Shown in pieces: positions 50,088 through 58,897 of a stretch of 64,000 nucleotides of DNA. The stretch is from NCBI GenBank assembly GCA_903865745.1, contig CAIPKV010000079.1, positions 1-64,000 of the forward strand. The letters run 5' to 3'. The notes under the pieces were generated by a model. It saw only the letters and a program-made list of their open reading frames with translations, was not told where the DNA came from and did no database searches. Numbering within the stretch: position 1 is the first letter of the stretch; every line of letters starts with the position of its first letter. A program made the translations under genes and the position numbers. Origin of the DNA: an uncultured Verrucomicrobia subdivision 3 bacterium (GTDB lineage: Bacteria; Verrucomicrobiota; Verrucomicrobiia; Limisphaerales; UBA11358).

Positions 50088-50522
50088 ATGAAAATCAAAA
50101 CTACCAAAATCGCCATCCTAACAAACAAACTGCGCCGCGCGTTCACCCTCGTTGAAATGCTGCTGGTCGTCACCATCATCGGCATTCTCGCTGCGCTGGT
50201 CATTCCGAAGATTGTCGGCCGCAGCGAACAAGCACGCCAGACCGCTGCGCACGCCGATTTGTCCTCGATCAAGACTGCGCTCGATGCGTTCGAAGTGGAC
50301 AACGGTTTTTATCCCAAGGCCATACAGGACTTGGTGACGGTGCCGAACAACGCCAAGAACTGGCACGGGCCGTATCTCGACAAAATCCCACAGGATCCGT
50401 GGGGCAACAACTACGTCTATTATTATCCAGGCAAGCACAACACGGGTTCCTACGATTTGCTGTCGGTCGGGCCGGATGGCAAAGAAGGCACGGACGATGA
50501 CGTTGGCAACTGGTCGAAATGA
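50088..50522 (+). CDS. gspG: Major pseudopilin GspG
   Basis: A 144-residue pseudopilin. The prepilin site is RRA-FTLVEMLLVVTIIGILAALVIP (outlined) with Ala at -1, the usual Gly position, and Glu at +5. The C-terminal calcium-loop region (YLDKIPQDPWGNNYVYYYPG...GPDGKEGTDDDVGNW) is the GspG signature. It forms the body of the pseudopilus. It overlaps gspH by ATGA. Confidence 0.95.
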   Translation: MKIKTTKIAILTNKLRRAFTLVEMLLVVTIIGILAALVIPKIVGRSEQARQTAAHADLSSIKTALDAFEVDNGFYPKAIQDLVTVPNNAKNWHGPYLDKIPQDPWGNNYVYYYPGKHNTGSYDLLSVGPDGKEGTDDDVGNWSK

Positions 50523-51097
50523 AATTGCGACTTGCGAAATACGAATTACGAACGCCGTCAACGCAAGCGACCGGCCTTCTTTTGTCATTTGAGATTCGCA
50601 ATTCGAAATTTGCCTCCGCGTTCACGTTGGTTGAACTGATTCTCGTGCTCGCGCTGCTGGTGATTGCCACCTCACTCGCGGCCCCGGCGCTGTCGAATTT
50701 CGTGCGCGGGCGCGCGCTGGATTCCGAGGCGCGGCGGATGGCGGCGCTGATGCATGCCGGGCAAAGCCGGGCCGTATCCGAGGGCGCAACGATGATGCTG
50801 TGGATTAATGAGAAGACCGGTGATTACGGCCTCGAAGCCGAAACGAGCGGCCAAAATGGCGACGCGAAAGCGGAAGATTTGACGGTAGATTCGACGCTAG
50901 TAGTGGCGGTGCAGAATATCGGCACGGGCGCATCGGTGACCTTTAAAAAACTGCCAGCGATAAGATTTTTAGCGGACGGCACGGTAGATGAGGACAGTCC
51001 GCAGGTATTGAAATTGACGGACAGCGCCGGGTTTTGCCGCTGGCTGACTTTGAACAGTGGTCGCACGGGCTATGAAATTCGCGATACTGAAAACTAG
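50519..51097 (+). CDS. gspH: Minor pseudopilin GspH-like
   Basis: A 192-residue pseudopilin with cleavage site ASA-FTLVELILVLALLV and Glu at +5. The leader before FTLVE is about 34 residues, unusually long for this class, and is encoded by repetitive DNA (GAAATTGCG, CGAATTACG and CGCAATTCGAAATTTG words arranged as an imperfect inverted repeat). The mature part has the GspH pattern of a long helix then beta sheet (ALMHAGQSRAVSEGATMMLWI). An alternative start nearer the FTLVE motif is not obvious. It overlaps the gspI start. Confidence 0.85.
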   Translation: MKLRLAKYELRTPSTQATGLLLSFEIRNSKFASAFTLVELILVLALLVIATSLAAPALSNFVRGRALDSEARRMAALMHAGQSRAVSEGATMMLWINEKTGDYGLEAETSGQNGDAKAEDLTVDSTLVVAVQNIGTGASVTFKKLPAIRFLADGTVDEDSPQVLKLTDSAGFCRWLTLNSGRTGYEIRDTEN

Positions 51098-51500
51098 TAA
51101 GAGTGTGGTCCGGCGCCGTTGTCAGGCGTTCACACTGGCCGAAGTATTGGCGGCGATGCTGTTTCTGGCCATCGTCGTGCCGGCGGCAGTTGAGGCAATG
51201 CATCTGGCAAGTCTCGCGGGCGAGGTGGCGGCCCGCAAAGGTGCGGCGGTGCGCGTGGCCGACCGGATTTTGAATGAGAGCCTGGTGATGACGAACTGGA
51301 GTAACGGTACGCAGAGCGGTACGACGAGCGAGGGTGCGATGGAATTTCGTTGGACGCTTACAAGTCAGGCGTGGCCGCAAGACGCGATGCAGTTGGTGAC
51401 GGCGGAAGTGAAGTTTTCCGCGCAGGGCAAAGATTATTCAGTGAAGCTGGACACGCTCGCAAGTTTGCCGGGCGGAACAAATTTGAACATGACGCAGTGA
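51072..51500 (+). CDS. gspI: Minor pseudopilin GspI-like
   Basis: A 142-residue pseudopilin from the ATG at 51072, inside the end of gspH. The site is CQA-FTLAEVLAAMLFLAIVVPA with Glu at +5. A small soluble domain follows (AGEVAARKGAAVRVADRIL...). GspI starts pseudopilus tip assembly with GspJ and GspK. The order G-H-I-J-K is canonical. The stop overlaps the GTG start of gspJ. Confidence 0.85.
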   Translation: MKFAILKTSKSVVRRRCQAFTLAEVLAAMLFLAIVVPAAVEAMHLASLAGEVAARKGAAVRVADRILNESLVMTNWSNGTQSGTTSEGAMEFRWTLTSQAWPQDAMQLVTAEVKFSAQGKDYSVKLDTLASLPGGTNLNMTQ

Positions 51501-52285
51501 AAATTGAACTAAAAGTTAAATCGTTGAACCGTTGCAATGTTGAATTGTGGCCGCGTCATGTGGCGCTTTACGATTCAACCATTCGACGATTCCGCTATTC
51601 AACGGGCTCCGCTTTTACGCTGGTCGAGATGATTCTCGCCATCGGGGTTGCTGCGCTGGTTTTGGTTGCCGTCAATGCGGTGCTATTTACTGCGCTGCAT
51701 TTGCGCGAGGTAACCACCGATGTGGTGGACGCCGCGACGCCGGTTGATCAAGCCTATACATATCTGCGACGCGATCTGGAGTGCGTCGTTACGCCGACGA
51801 ACGGTACGAGCAAATATCTCTCCGGCAGCTTCCGCGTCGGCAACGGCATTACCAGCACCGGTGTCAGCGAACCGGCGGCGGCAGAGATATTCACGGCAAC
51901 CGGCGCATTGAGTGCTAATGCGCCGTGGGCGGATATCCAACGAGTGACGTATGAGCTTAAAAATTCCAATGACGGCTCTGGCCAGCGCGGTTTGTATCGC
52001 AGCGTTTTAAGAAACTTGTTGTCCACCACTACGCCGGTGGTAGATGACCAGCTCATGTTGAGTGGTGTTGCAAGCGTGAAATTCTCCTGCTACGACGGCA
52101 CGCAATGGCAGGAAGCCTGGGACACGACTGATCCGACCTCGGCTACCACCAATCTGCCGATGGCTGTCCGCGTGGAAATTCAGATGGCCGGCACGGACAA
52201 GACAACGGAGCCGATTCAACTCGTGGTGCCGATTGATTCCGTGGCGCGCACGAACATGGTTTTGGCCAGCACGACGGGAAACTGA
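51497..52285 (+). CDS. gspJ: Minor pseudopilin GspJ-like
   Basis: A 262-residue pseudopilin starting at the GTG that overlaps the gspI stop (GTGA). The site is GSA-FTLVEMILAIGVAAL. The leader is about 36 residues, long and basic, encoded by imperfect inverted repeats of CGTTGAA/ATTCAAC words. The mature domain (AYTYLRRDLECVV, later SVKFSCYDGTQWQEAWD) fits GspJ. The longer open frame that begins upstream overlaps gspI in another frame and is not used. Confidence 0.85.
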   Translation: MKIELKVKSLNRCNVELWPRHVALYDSTIRRFRYSTGSAFTLVEMILAIGVAALVLVAVNAVLFTALHLREVTTDVVDAATPVDQAYTYLRRDLECVVTPTNGTSKYLSGSFRVGNGITSTGVSEPAAAEIFTATGALSANAPWADIQRVTYELKNSNDGSGQRGLYRSVLRNLLSTTTPVVDDQLMLSGVASVKFSCYDGTQWQEAWDTTDPTSATTNLPMAVRVEIQMAGTDKTTEPIQLVVPIDSVARTNMVLASTTGN

Positions 52286-52287
52286 AG

Positions 52288-53655
52288 ATGAAATTAACCC
52301 ACTCACAACTGTGGTTTGAAGCCCGGCGCGAACGCGCGTCGGTGCTAATCATCGTACTGTGGGTGTGCATCGGCCTCGTCAGCATCGCGCTGTATTTTGC
52401 GAACACGATGACCTACGAGCTGCGTGCGTCCGACAATCGCGTCAGCGGCGTGGTGGCTGATCAAGCGATCGAGGGTGCGGCGCGCTACGTTAGCCTAGTG
52501 CTGCTGAATTATGCAACCAACGGCGCGGTGCCGGTTAGCTCACAGTTCAAGTGTGAGGCCGTGCCGGTGGGTGATGCAAAATTCTGGCTCATTGGTCGCG
52601 ATCTAAACGAAGGTAATTCCACTGAGCCATATTTCGGTTTGGTAGACGAGGGCGGCAAATTGAATTTAAATAACGTCAGCACCAATGTTTTCCAGTATCT
52701 ACCGAATATTACGTCAGACTTTGCTGACGCCATCATGGACTGGCGTGGCACGAATGGCGTTGTCTCGCTGGATTACAATTCGCTTGGCTACGTGGACAAA
52801 AACGCGCCGTTCGAAACGGTGGATGAACTGCGGCTCGTTTTTGGCGCGACGGAAGACATGCTGGCAGGTGAGGACTTGAATCGTAATGGCGTGCTGGATG
52901 CGACCGAAAAAGATTTAAACAGCAACGGTCAGCTGGACACTGGTTTGTTTGAGGATGTGACGGTTTACACGCGCGAGCCGAATTTTCATGCCGACGGTAC
53001 GTCGCTGACAAACGTAAATACGGCGACGCAAGGCCAGATTAAGTCGTTGTTCCAAAACCTTGGCACCAGTCGCGAGAACCAGATGTGGACGGCCATCAAC
53101 AACCGGCTGCATCCGACGCGCGGTCAGGGACAGAATTTCACCGGCATTTTGGATTTTGCACTGTTCTGCAAAAACCAAGGGCTGAGCTCGGATAATTTTG
53201 CCGCTATTGCCCCGAACTTGACGACAACAACCAACACCTACATCCGCAACCGCGTGAACGTCAATACTGCCAATTCTGATGTGCTGACGGCTGTGTTCAT
53301 GGGTGCCAACGTGGATGAACAGACGGCGATTAGCGCCGCGCAGACAATTATTTCCTATCGCCAGCAAAATTCCAATGACCTCAGTACTGTCGCGTGGGTG
53401 ATTGACGCGCTGGGCAACAATAGCCCCGTCGTTAGCGCGTTGGCTAAAGGTGATTACTTGACGACGCACAGCTACCAGTTCACTGCTGACATCGCGGCAG
53501 TCGGGCCGTTCGGGCGTGGCTACCGGCGGGTGAAATTCATTTTTGATGTGAGCGACGGTACGCCGAAAATCTTGTATCGTCAGGACTTGAGTCGGCTCGG
53601 CTGGGCACTTGGTGAAAGGGCACGAGAAAATCTGGTCGCGAAGGACACACAATGA
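52288..53655 (+). CDS. gspK: GspK-like tip pseudopilin
   Basis: A 455-residue protein with an N-terminal helix (SVLIIVLWVCIGLVSIALYF) after a basic leader. A long soluble part follows that contains helix-hairpin-helix-like segments (LNLNNVSTNVFQYLP and RVNVNTANSDVLTAVFMG), the pattern of GspK, which caps the pseudopilus with GspI and GspJ. A Glu at +5 is absent, which is normal for GspK. It starts two bases after gspJ and overlaps gspL by ATGA. Confidence 0.85.
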   Translation: MKLTHSQLWFEARRERASVLIIVLWVCIGLVSIALYFANTMTYELRASDNRVSGVVADQAIEGAARYVSLVLLNYATNGAVPVSSQFKCEAVPVGDAKFWLIGRDLNEGNSTEPYFGLVDEGGKLNLNNVSTNVFQYLPNITSDFADAIMDWRGTNGVVSLDYNSLGYVDKNAPFETVDELRLVFGATEDMLAGEDLNRNGVLDATEKDLNSNGQLDTGLFEDVTVYTREPNFHADGTSLTNVNTATQGQIKSLFQNLGTSRENQMWTAINNRLHPTRGQGQNFTGILDFALFCKNQGLSSDNFAAIAPNLTTTTNTYIRNRVNVNTANSDVLTAVFMGANVDEQTAISAAQTIISYRQQNSNDLSTVAWVIDALGNNSPVVSALAKGDYLTTHSYQFTADIAAVGPFGRGYRRVKFIFDVSDGTPKILYRQDLSRLGWALGERARENLVAKDTQ

Positions 53656-55109
53656 AACCCGAATTTAAATTCAAATTAGGCGGGCAGAAAAAGCTGACAT
53701 CGCTGCTTGGCCTCGCTTTAGATGGCAGTCGGCTCGATGGCCTGGTACTCAAGCGCACCAATGACGCCTTGGTTTTGCTGCAAAAATTTTCGGTGGTGCT
53801 CGCGCTCGACCCGCTCACTGCCGCGCCGGAATTGGTTGGTCGCGAAATCCGCAATCAACTTGATGCTGCCGGCGTGCGTGAGCGTAACTGCATTTTTGGC
53901 GTGCCGCTGAAGTGGGTGCTGACGGCACAAACAGAGCTGCCACCGCTTTCGGATGCGGACGCGGCGAGCTTGTTGCAGCTCGAAGCGGAAAAAGGTTTTC
54001 ATTACGACGTGGCGACGCTGCTGATTTGCCAATCGCGTAGCCCGCTGACAGACGGAAAACAAAGTGTTCTGCTTGCGGGTATTCCGAACACCCATCTCGC
54101 GACGCTTGAAAATATTTTGACGGCGGCCAAATTGAAACCGGTCAGTTTCGCGCCTGGCATTTCCGCGCTGCAACATATCGGCGACAAAAATTCCGGCGGC
54201 GTGTTGGCGCTTGCGATTGGCGAGAGCAGTGTCGGCCTGCAAATCACGGCGGGCGGCGGCGTGGTTGCCTTGCGTTCACTTGAAGGCACGGTGGAAGAGG
54301 TGGCTGGTCGGCGCACGCTCCGCTTGGATGTGGTGGCGCGCGAGGTGCGCATCACGCTCGGCCAGCTGCCAGTCGGGCTGCGCGACGTGGTGAAGCGCAT
54401 CCGAATTTTTGGACCGCGCGAGCTGGCGCAGCCGCTGGTGGACGAGTTGGAACTGCGCTTCGAGCCAGCGGGCTTTAAGGTTGAATTGGTTACGACCTAC
54501 GCACCGGACGAATTTGGAGTAGTGCTACCGGTGGAGACTTCGTTGTCGCCGGCGTTCAGCTTGGCGGCGAGAATTTTAGCAGGGCAGAAACTGGCGTTTG
54601 AATTTCTGCCACCGAAGCCGAACTTCGTTGAGTTGTTCGTCACGAAATATTCTTCAGGCCGGCTACGCACGACGGGCGCGGTGGCGGCGGGCATTGTCGC
54701 AATTTTTTTCGCGGCGTTTTTGTTTCAGCAGATTCAGCTGTGGCATTACCGCGTGCAATGGTCTCGCATGGCGGCGAAGGTAAGCGAGTTGCAGGCGATC
54801 CAGGACAACATCCGGCAGTATCGTTCCTGGTATGACGGCTCGTTCAAAAATCTTTACATCCTGCGGCAGTTGTCGCTGGCGTTTCCCGAGGACGGCTCGG
54901 TGACGGCGAAAAACATCGAGGTCCGCGACGGCAGTACGGTGACCTGCTCTGGAACGGCGACCGATTATGCGGCGCTGCTGGCGATGCAGGCAAAACTGCG
55001 CACAGCGGAGGGCGTGAGCAATGTGAAGCTGGAGCAGATCCGCGGTAAGGCACCGATGCAGTTTGTGTTTGGTTTCACCTTAAATAACGGAGGCGGCAGT
55101 GAAAATTAA
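53652..55109 (+). CDS. gspL: GspL-like assembly protein (PilM/PilN-type fusion)
   Basis: A 485-residue protein. The first 330 residues have the actin-like PilM/GspL cytoplasmic fold (LLGLALDGSRLDGLVLKR, LALAIGESSVGLQI). A membrane helix follows (AVAAGIVAIFFAAFLFQQI, about 340-360), then a PilN-like periplasmic ferredoxin-fold domain. It links GspE to GspM and the pseudopilus. The layout matches GspL. The gene overlaps gspM by 11 bases. Confidence 0.85.
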   Translation: MKPEFKFKLGGQKKLTSLLGLALDGSRLDGLVLKRTNDALVLLQKFSVVLALDPLTAAPELVGREIRNQLDAAGVRERNCIFGVPLKWVLTAQTELPPLSDADAASLLQLEAEKGFHYDVATLLICQSRSPLTDGKQSVLLAGIPNTHLATLENILTAAKLKPVSFAPGISALQHIGDKNSGGVLALAIGESSVGLQITAGGGVVALRSLEGTVEEVAGRRTLRLDVVAREVRITLGQLPVGLRDVVKRIRIFGPRELAQPLVDELELRFEPAGFKVELVTTYAPDEFGVVLPVETSLSPAFSLAARILAGQKLAFEFLPPKPNFVELFVTKYSSGRLRTTGAVAAGIVAIFFAAFLFQQIQLWHYRVQWSRMAAKVSELQAIQDNIRQYRSWYDGSFKNLYILRQLSLAFPEDGSVTAKNIEVRDGSTVTCSGTATDYAALLAMQAKLRTAEGVSNVKLEQIRGKAPMQFVFGFTLNNGGGSEN

Positions 55110-55635
55110 GAATCGTCAGGAATTTCTGGTGGTGCTGACCGTCGCGGCTTTCGCGCTGCTGGTGGTTGTGAATTTCATCCTCGAACCACTCGGCGACTGG
55201 TGGTCGGCACGGCAGGCGCAGATCAAGGAATTGCGCACAGAGGTTACCGCTGGCCAGCAACTCATCCGACGTGAGTCTGGCATCCGTAGCCGCTGGGCGG
55301 ACATGACGGCGAACGCGCTGCCGGAAAATACATCGTTGGCAGAGCAAAAACTCCTGACGGCGGTGGACGGTTGGTCGCGCGGCAGCGGCGCGGAGGTGAC
55401 AAGCCTGATGCCGCAATGGAAAAATGAATCTACAAATTATCTGACGCTGACGTGCCGGGTGGAAACATCCGGCGACCTCGGTGCACTGAGCAAATTTCTC
55501 TATGACCTTGAGAATGGACCGATGGCGATACGAGTGGATTCGTTGGAGTTGGGCGCACATGATAAGGATGGCCAGCAAATGACTTTGAGCACGGAAATCA
55601 ATGGGCTGGCACTGGTCCAGCCGGACAAAAAATGA
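55099..55635 (+). CDS. gspM: GspM-like inner-membrane protein
   Basis: A 178-residue protein starting at GTG inside the end of gspL. One N-terminal membrane helix (FLVVLTVAAFALLVVVNFIL) precedes a coiled-coil stretch and a small ferredoxin-like domain (TNYLTLTCRVETSGDL...). It has the size, topology and position of GspM/PilO, which pairs with GspL. Confidence 0.8.
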   Translation: MKIKNRQEFLVVLTVAAFALLVVVNFILEPLGDWWSARQAQIKELRTEVTAGQQLIRRESGIRSRWADMTANALPENTSLAEQKLLTAVDGWSRGSGAEVTSLMPQWKNESTNYLTLTCRVETSGDLGALSKFLYDLENGPMAIRVDSLELGAHDKDGQQMTLSTEINGLALVQPDKK

Positions 55636-56243
55636 AACCGCCCCGCATAAAAAAAATATTTCCGGCGATGCTTGTGCTGGCGGTCAGTTTTATTGCTGCC
55701 GGGCAGTCGAACCGTGTCCCGGGTGCGACGGATTACGCGGCGTTCAGCGGATTCGTAACGGATCGGAACATCTTTGACCCGAACCGCCAGCCGCATTACA
55801 CCTCGGAACGTCCGCGAATACGGACGATCCACACGCATGTTTCGCCCTCAGCGCCGGCGTTTTCGCTGGTTGGCACGATGAGCTACCAAAAAGGCTATTT
55901 TTCATTTTTCAGCGGGAACGATGACGAATTGAAAAGAGTGCTGCCGGTCTCGGGCACAATCGCGGGCTATACGGTCACGCAAATTGCCCAAGGCCGCGTG
56001 ACGCTAGCGTCTACGAACAAATCCGACAAATTGGAACTAAAATTGGGCGACGTGCTGCGCCAGGAAAATGGGAAGTGGGCATTGTCCGATTCGGGTGATT
56101 TGCCCGAAGGTGCCGGTAGCAGCATAGTCACGCAGACGGTCGGTTCCTCGGGAAGTAATAATGCGGCAGCGCCCTCACCGGCGCTGGGACAGAATGATGT
56201 GTTAAAACGACTGATGGAATTACGAGCAAAGGAAAACCAATGA
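55632..56243 (+). CDS. GspC/PilP-like periplasmic protein
   Basis: A 203-residue protein with an N-terminal signal or anchor (FPAMLVLAVSFIAAGQS). The middle (FVTDRNIFDPNRQP, then FSLVGTMSYQKGYFSFFSG, then VLPVSGTIAGYTVTQIAQGRVTL) follows the GspC/PilP homology-region pattern that contacts the secretin N0 domain. The C-terminus is Ser/Asn-rich. It overlaps gspM and the first secretin gene by ATGA. GspC is the expected role; the naming is moderate because PilP-like proteins look the same. Confidence 0.7.
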   Translation: MKPPRIKKIFPAMLVLAVSFIAAGQSNRVPGATDYAAFSGFVTDRNIFDPNRQPHYTSERPRIRTIHTHVSPSAPAFSLVGTMSYQKGYFSFFSGNDDELKRVLPVSGTIAGYTVTQIAQGRVTLASTNKSDKLELKLGDVLRQENGKWALSDSGDLPEGAGSSIVTQTVGSSGSNNAAAPSPALGQNDVLKRLMELRAKENQ

Positions 56244-57622
56244 AAAAATTAATTTTAAACCTCATGGCCGTGGGGGCGGCAGGCTGGCTTACGTCTGCCA
56301 GCGCCCAACCAACTGCACCGGACAACAACGGTAATATTCCGCCGCCGCCAGCACTCGATCAAGCGCCACCGCCCGAAATTCCAGTGCCTGCCGAAGTGCC
56401 GGTAGACAGCATTGCGCCGGCTGAGAAAGCCGTGGTTGCTCCAGTAACAATCTTACCGGGGACGAACAATGCCGTGGCTAACGAAAACTTGAATTCCAAT
56501 TTCACGCCGCCGGATTCGGCGCTAGGCTCGAACAACCCGGAAGAGCTGCGGTTAAATTTCCGCAACGCACCGCTGGAGATGGTCTTGAATTATTTGAGCG
56601 ATGCGGCGGGCTTTATCATCGTGCTGGATACGCGCGTCAATGGCAATGTCAGCGTCATCAGTAGTCATCCGATGACTCGGGATGAGGCGGTGGACTTGCT
56701 CAATTTTGAGCTGAATAAAAATGGTTATGCGGCTATTCGAAACGGCCGGACGCTAACCATTTTGGACAAGAACGACGCGAAGACGCGTGATATCCCGGTG
56801 AAGACCGGCAACCTCCCGGACCAGATCCCGAATAACGCGGAAATCGTGACGCAGATCATTCCAATCCGCTTTGTGGAGGCGCGGCAGCTCGTCTCGGATT
56901 TGACGTCTTTCGTCTCGCCGCAGGCGACGGTGGTGGCAAATGAGGAGGGTAATTCGATTGTCATCACGGACACGCAGTCGAACATCCGTCACTTGACGGA
57001 AATCATCAAGGCGATTGACGATAGTGCTGAGGCGGAGACGGTCATCCGTGTGTTCCGTCTGAAATACGCCAGCCCGGCCGATGTTGCGGCGGAGCTGGGT
57101 GAAATCTTTCCGAACAGCGGGTCCGGCTCCGGCACGCAGTCGCCGACACGTTTTGCTGGCGGTGGCGGCGGGCCGGGCGGTTTTTTTGCACGGATGATGG
57201 GGGGTGGCGGTGGCGGCGGAACTTCCACCGGCAGCAGTTCTACTGACCGCATCAAGAAGGCAACGGCGGTTAACGCGGTGGCGGATTCGCGTATCCAAGC
57301 GGTCATCGTGACGGCGCCAAAAGATTTGATGGAGCAGATTTCGAACATGATGAACGACCTCGACGTGCCATCGACGCGTGACCAGAAAGTCTATGTGTTC
57401 CACATGGATAACGGCGACCCCCAGCAGGCGGTTCAGGTTCTGCAAAATATGTTCCAGACCAGCGGCTCGCGGAGCAGTGGCAGCAGTTCATCACAGAATA
57501 GTGCGTTGATGACGCGCGCGCAGAACAACACCACGGCGACCAGCTCGTCCACGACTTCAGGCTCCACCAGCATTGGTGGTGCCGGCGGTGGTACCCGTGC
57601 TGGTGGGGGCGCGGGATTTTAA
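56240..57622 (+). CDS. Secretin N-domain protein (first half of a split GspD)
   Basis: A 460-residue secreted protein with a signal peptide (AVGAAGWLTSASA). After a Pro-rich stretch it carries N0/N1-type domains: LRLNFRNAPLEMVLNYLSDAAGF (about 108), TQIIPIRFVEARQLVSDL (about 210) and ETVIRVFRLKYASPADVAAEL (about 265). A further domain (YVFHMDNGDPQQAVQVLQNMF) follows. There is no secretin barrel domain; the C-terminal part is Ser/Gly/Thr-rich. The barrel is in the next gene. The protein probably makes the periplasmic vestibule of the secretin. Confidence 0.85.
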   Translation: MKKLILNLMAVGAAGWLTSASAQPTAPDNNGNIPPPPALDQAPPPEIPVPAEVPVDSIAPAEKAVVAPVTILPGTNNAVANENLNSNFTPPDSALGSNNPEELRLNFRNAPLEMVLNYLSDAAGFIIVLDTRVNGNVSVISSHPMTRDEAVDLLNFELNKNGYAAIRNGRTLTILDKNDAKTRDIPVKTGNLPDQIPNNAEIVTQIIPIRFVEARQLVSDLTSFVSPQATVVANEEGNSIVITDTQSNIRHLTEIIKAIDDSAEAETVIRVFRLKYASPADVAAELGEIFPNSGSGSGTQSPTRFAGGGGGPGGFFARMMGGGGGGGTSTGSSSTDRIKKATAVNAVADSRIQAVIVTAPKDLMEQISNMMNDLDVPSTRDQKVYVFHMDNGDPQQAVQVLQNMFQTSGSRSSGSSSSQNSALMTRAQNNTTATSSSTTSGSTSIGGAGGGTRAGGGAGF

Positions 57623-57649
57623 TTTGACCGTTTAATCGGAGATAAAATT

Positions 57650-58855
57650 ATGAAGATACAACATTTCAAAAATATTTACACCAGCGTGCTAGTGTTTTGC
57701 TTGTGCGCGGCATTGACTGTGCAAGCGCAACAGCGTGGTGGCTTTGGCGGCGGTGGCTTTGGCGGGTTTGGTGGCTTCGGTGGCTTTGGCGGCGGTATCG
57801 GTGGCGGTACCCGCACCAGTAGTTCTACTGCCGGCCAATACAACAACAACGGCACCGTGGGCAATGCAGTCATCTCGGTGGACCCAGTGACACATAATAT
57901 TGTGGTCATCGCCGATGATGTGACTAGCCAGCAGATCAGCAATGTAATTGCCAATCTCGACGTGCCCGAGCCGCAGGTGCTCATCAAGGTAGTCTTTGTC
58001 GAGGTGGACGATAACAAAGCGTCCGCTATTGGCGTGCAAGGTAGTTACAATAATAGCTCGTCGCAATTGAACACCACGCTGACCAATAACTTTGGTCTGC
58101 CGCAGGCGTTAGCGGGAGCAACCGGCAGTGGCGGGATGTATCAGCTAATGGGTGACAATTTTACGACGACCATCCAAGCGCTGGCTACTGCCGGTAAGGC
58201 GCAGGTGCTTTCGCGCCCGTCCATATTGGCCCGCGACGGCCAGCAGGCTGAGATTGTTGTTGGTCAGAGCATTTACCTACCTAGTGGTGTGAGCTATACC
58301 ACCGTTGGTAACACAACTACCACGATTCCAACCATCAATGGTAGCTATCAGAATGTTGGTATCCAACTCGACGTGACCCCATTCATCGGTGAGAACAGTC
58401 TAGTACAGATGATTTTGGAACCGCAGATTACATCCATAGATAATTCAACGCCCGGTCAGATAATTGTCGGCGGTTCGACCACGGCATTGGGTTCTGGTGG
58501 TTCTTCGGCAGTTTATGCGCCCAATATAAACAAACGGTCCGCCAATACCGTAGTCGTGACGCCCGACGGTCAACCCGTTGTTATTGGCGGCCTAATTGGC
58601 AGTGACAAGTCCTCCACGGATAGCAAAATTCCTTTTCTCGGTGACATACCACTGCTTGGCCAGCTATTCCGGTTTAATAACAAGTCGAGCACGAAGAGCG
58701 AGCTGCTGATTTTCCTTACGCCGCACATCGTTCGCGAGCCCGGCCAGTTGCCCGGCATGGCTATCAATGAGACCAAACAGTCACAGCTCATCACCAATTC
58801 CGTTTCCGAACAGGAATTAGACCGCTACCTCGACCGGTTGCCGGTAAAGAAATAG
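57650..58855 (+). CDS. gspD: Secretin barrel protein (second half of a split GspD)
   Basis: A 401-residue protein with its own signal peptide (VLVFCLCAALTVQA) and a Gly/Phe-rich N-terminal stretch. One short N-domain (ISVDPVTHNIVVIADDVTSQQ) and the secretin core follow: VLIKVVFVEVDDNKASAIGV, LSRPSILARDGQQAEIVVGQ, then IPFLGDIPLLGQLFRF and LLIFLTPHIV. These C-terminal motifs define the outer-membrane secretin pore. It lies 27 bases after the N-domain gene. There is no lipobox. Confidence 0.9.
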   Translation: MKIQHFKNIYTSVLVFCLCAALTVQAQQRGGFGGGGFGGFGGFGGFGGGIGGGTRTSSSTAGQYNNNGTVGNAVISVDPVTHNIVVIADDVTSQQISNVIANLDVPEPQVLIKVVFVEVDDNKASAIGVQGSYNNSSSQLNTTLTNNFGLPQALAGATGSGGMYQLMGDNFTTTIQALATAGKAQVLSRPSILARDGQQAEIVVGQSIYLPSGVSYTTVGNTTTTIPTINGSYQNVGIQLDVTPFIGENSLVQMILEPQITSIDNSTPGQIIVGGSTTALGSGGSSAVYAPNINKRSANTVVVTPDGQPVVIGGLIGSDKSSTDSKIPFLGDIPLLGQLFRFNNKSSTKSELLIFLTPHIVREPGQLPGMAINETKQSQLITNSVSEQELDRYLDRLPVKK

Positions 58856-58897
58856 AAAATTGTTTATCTCTGCTGCCGCGCCAGACTAGAGCCGCCC

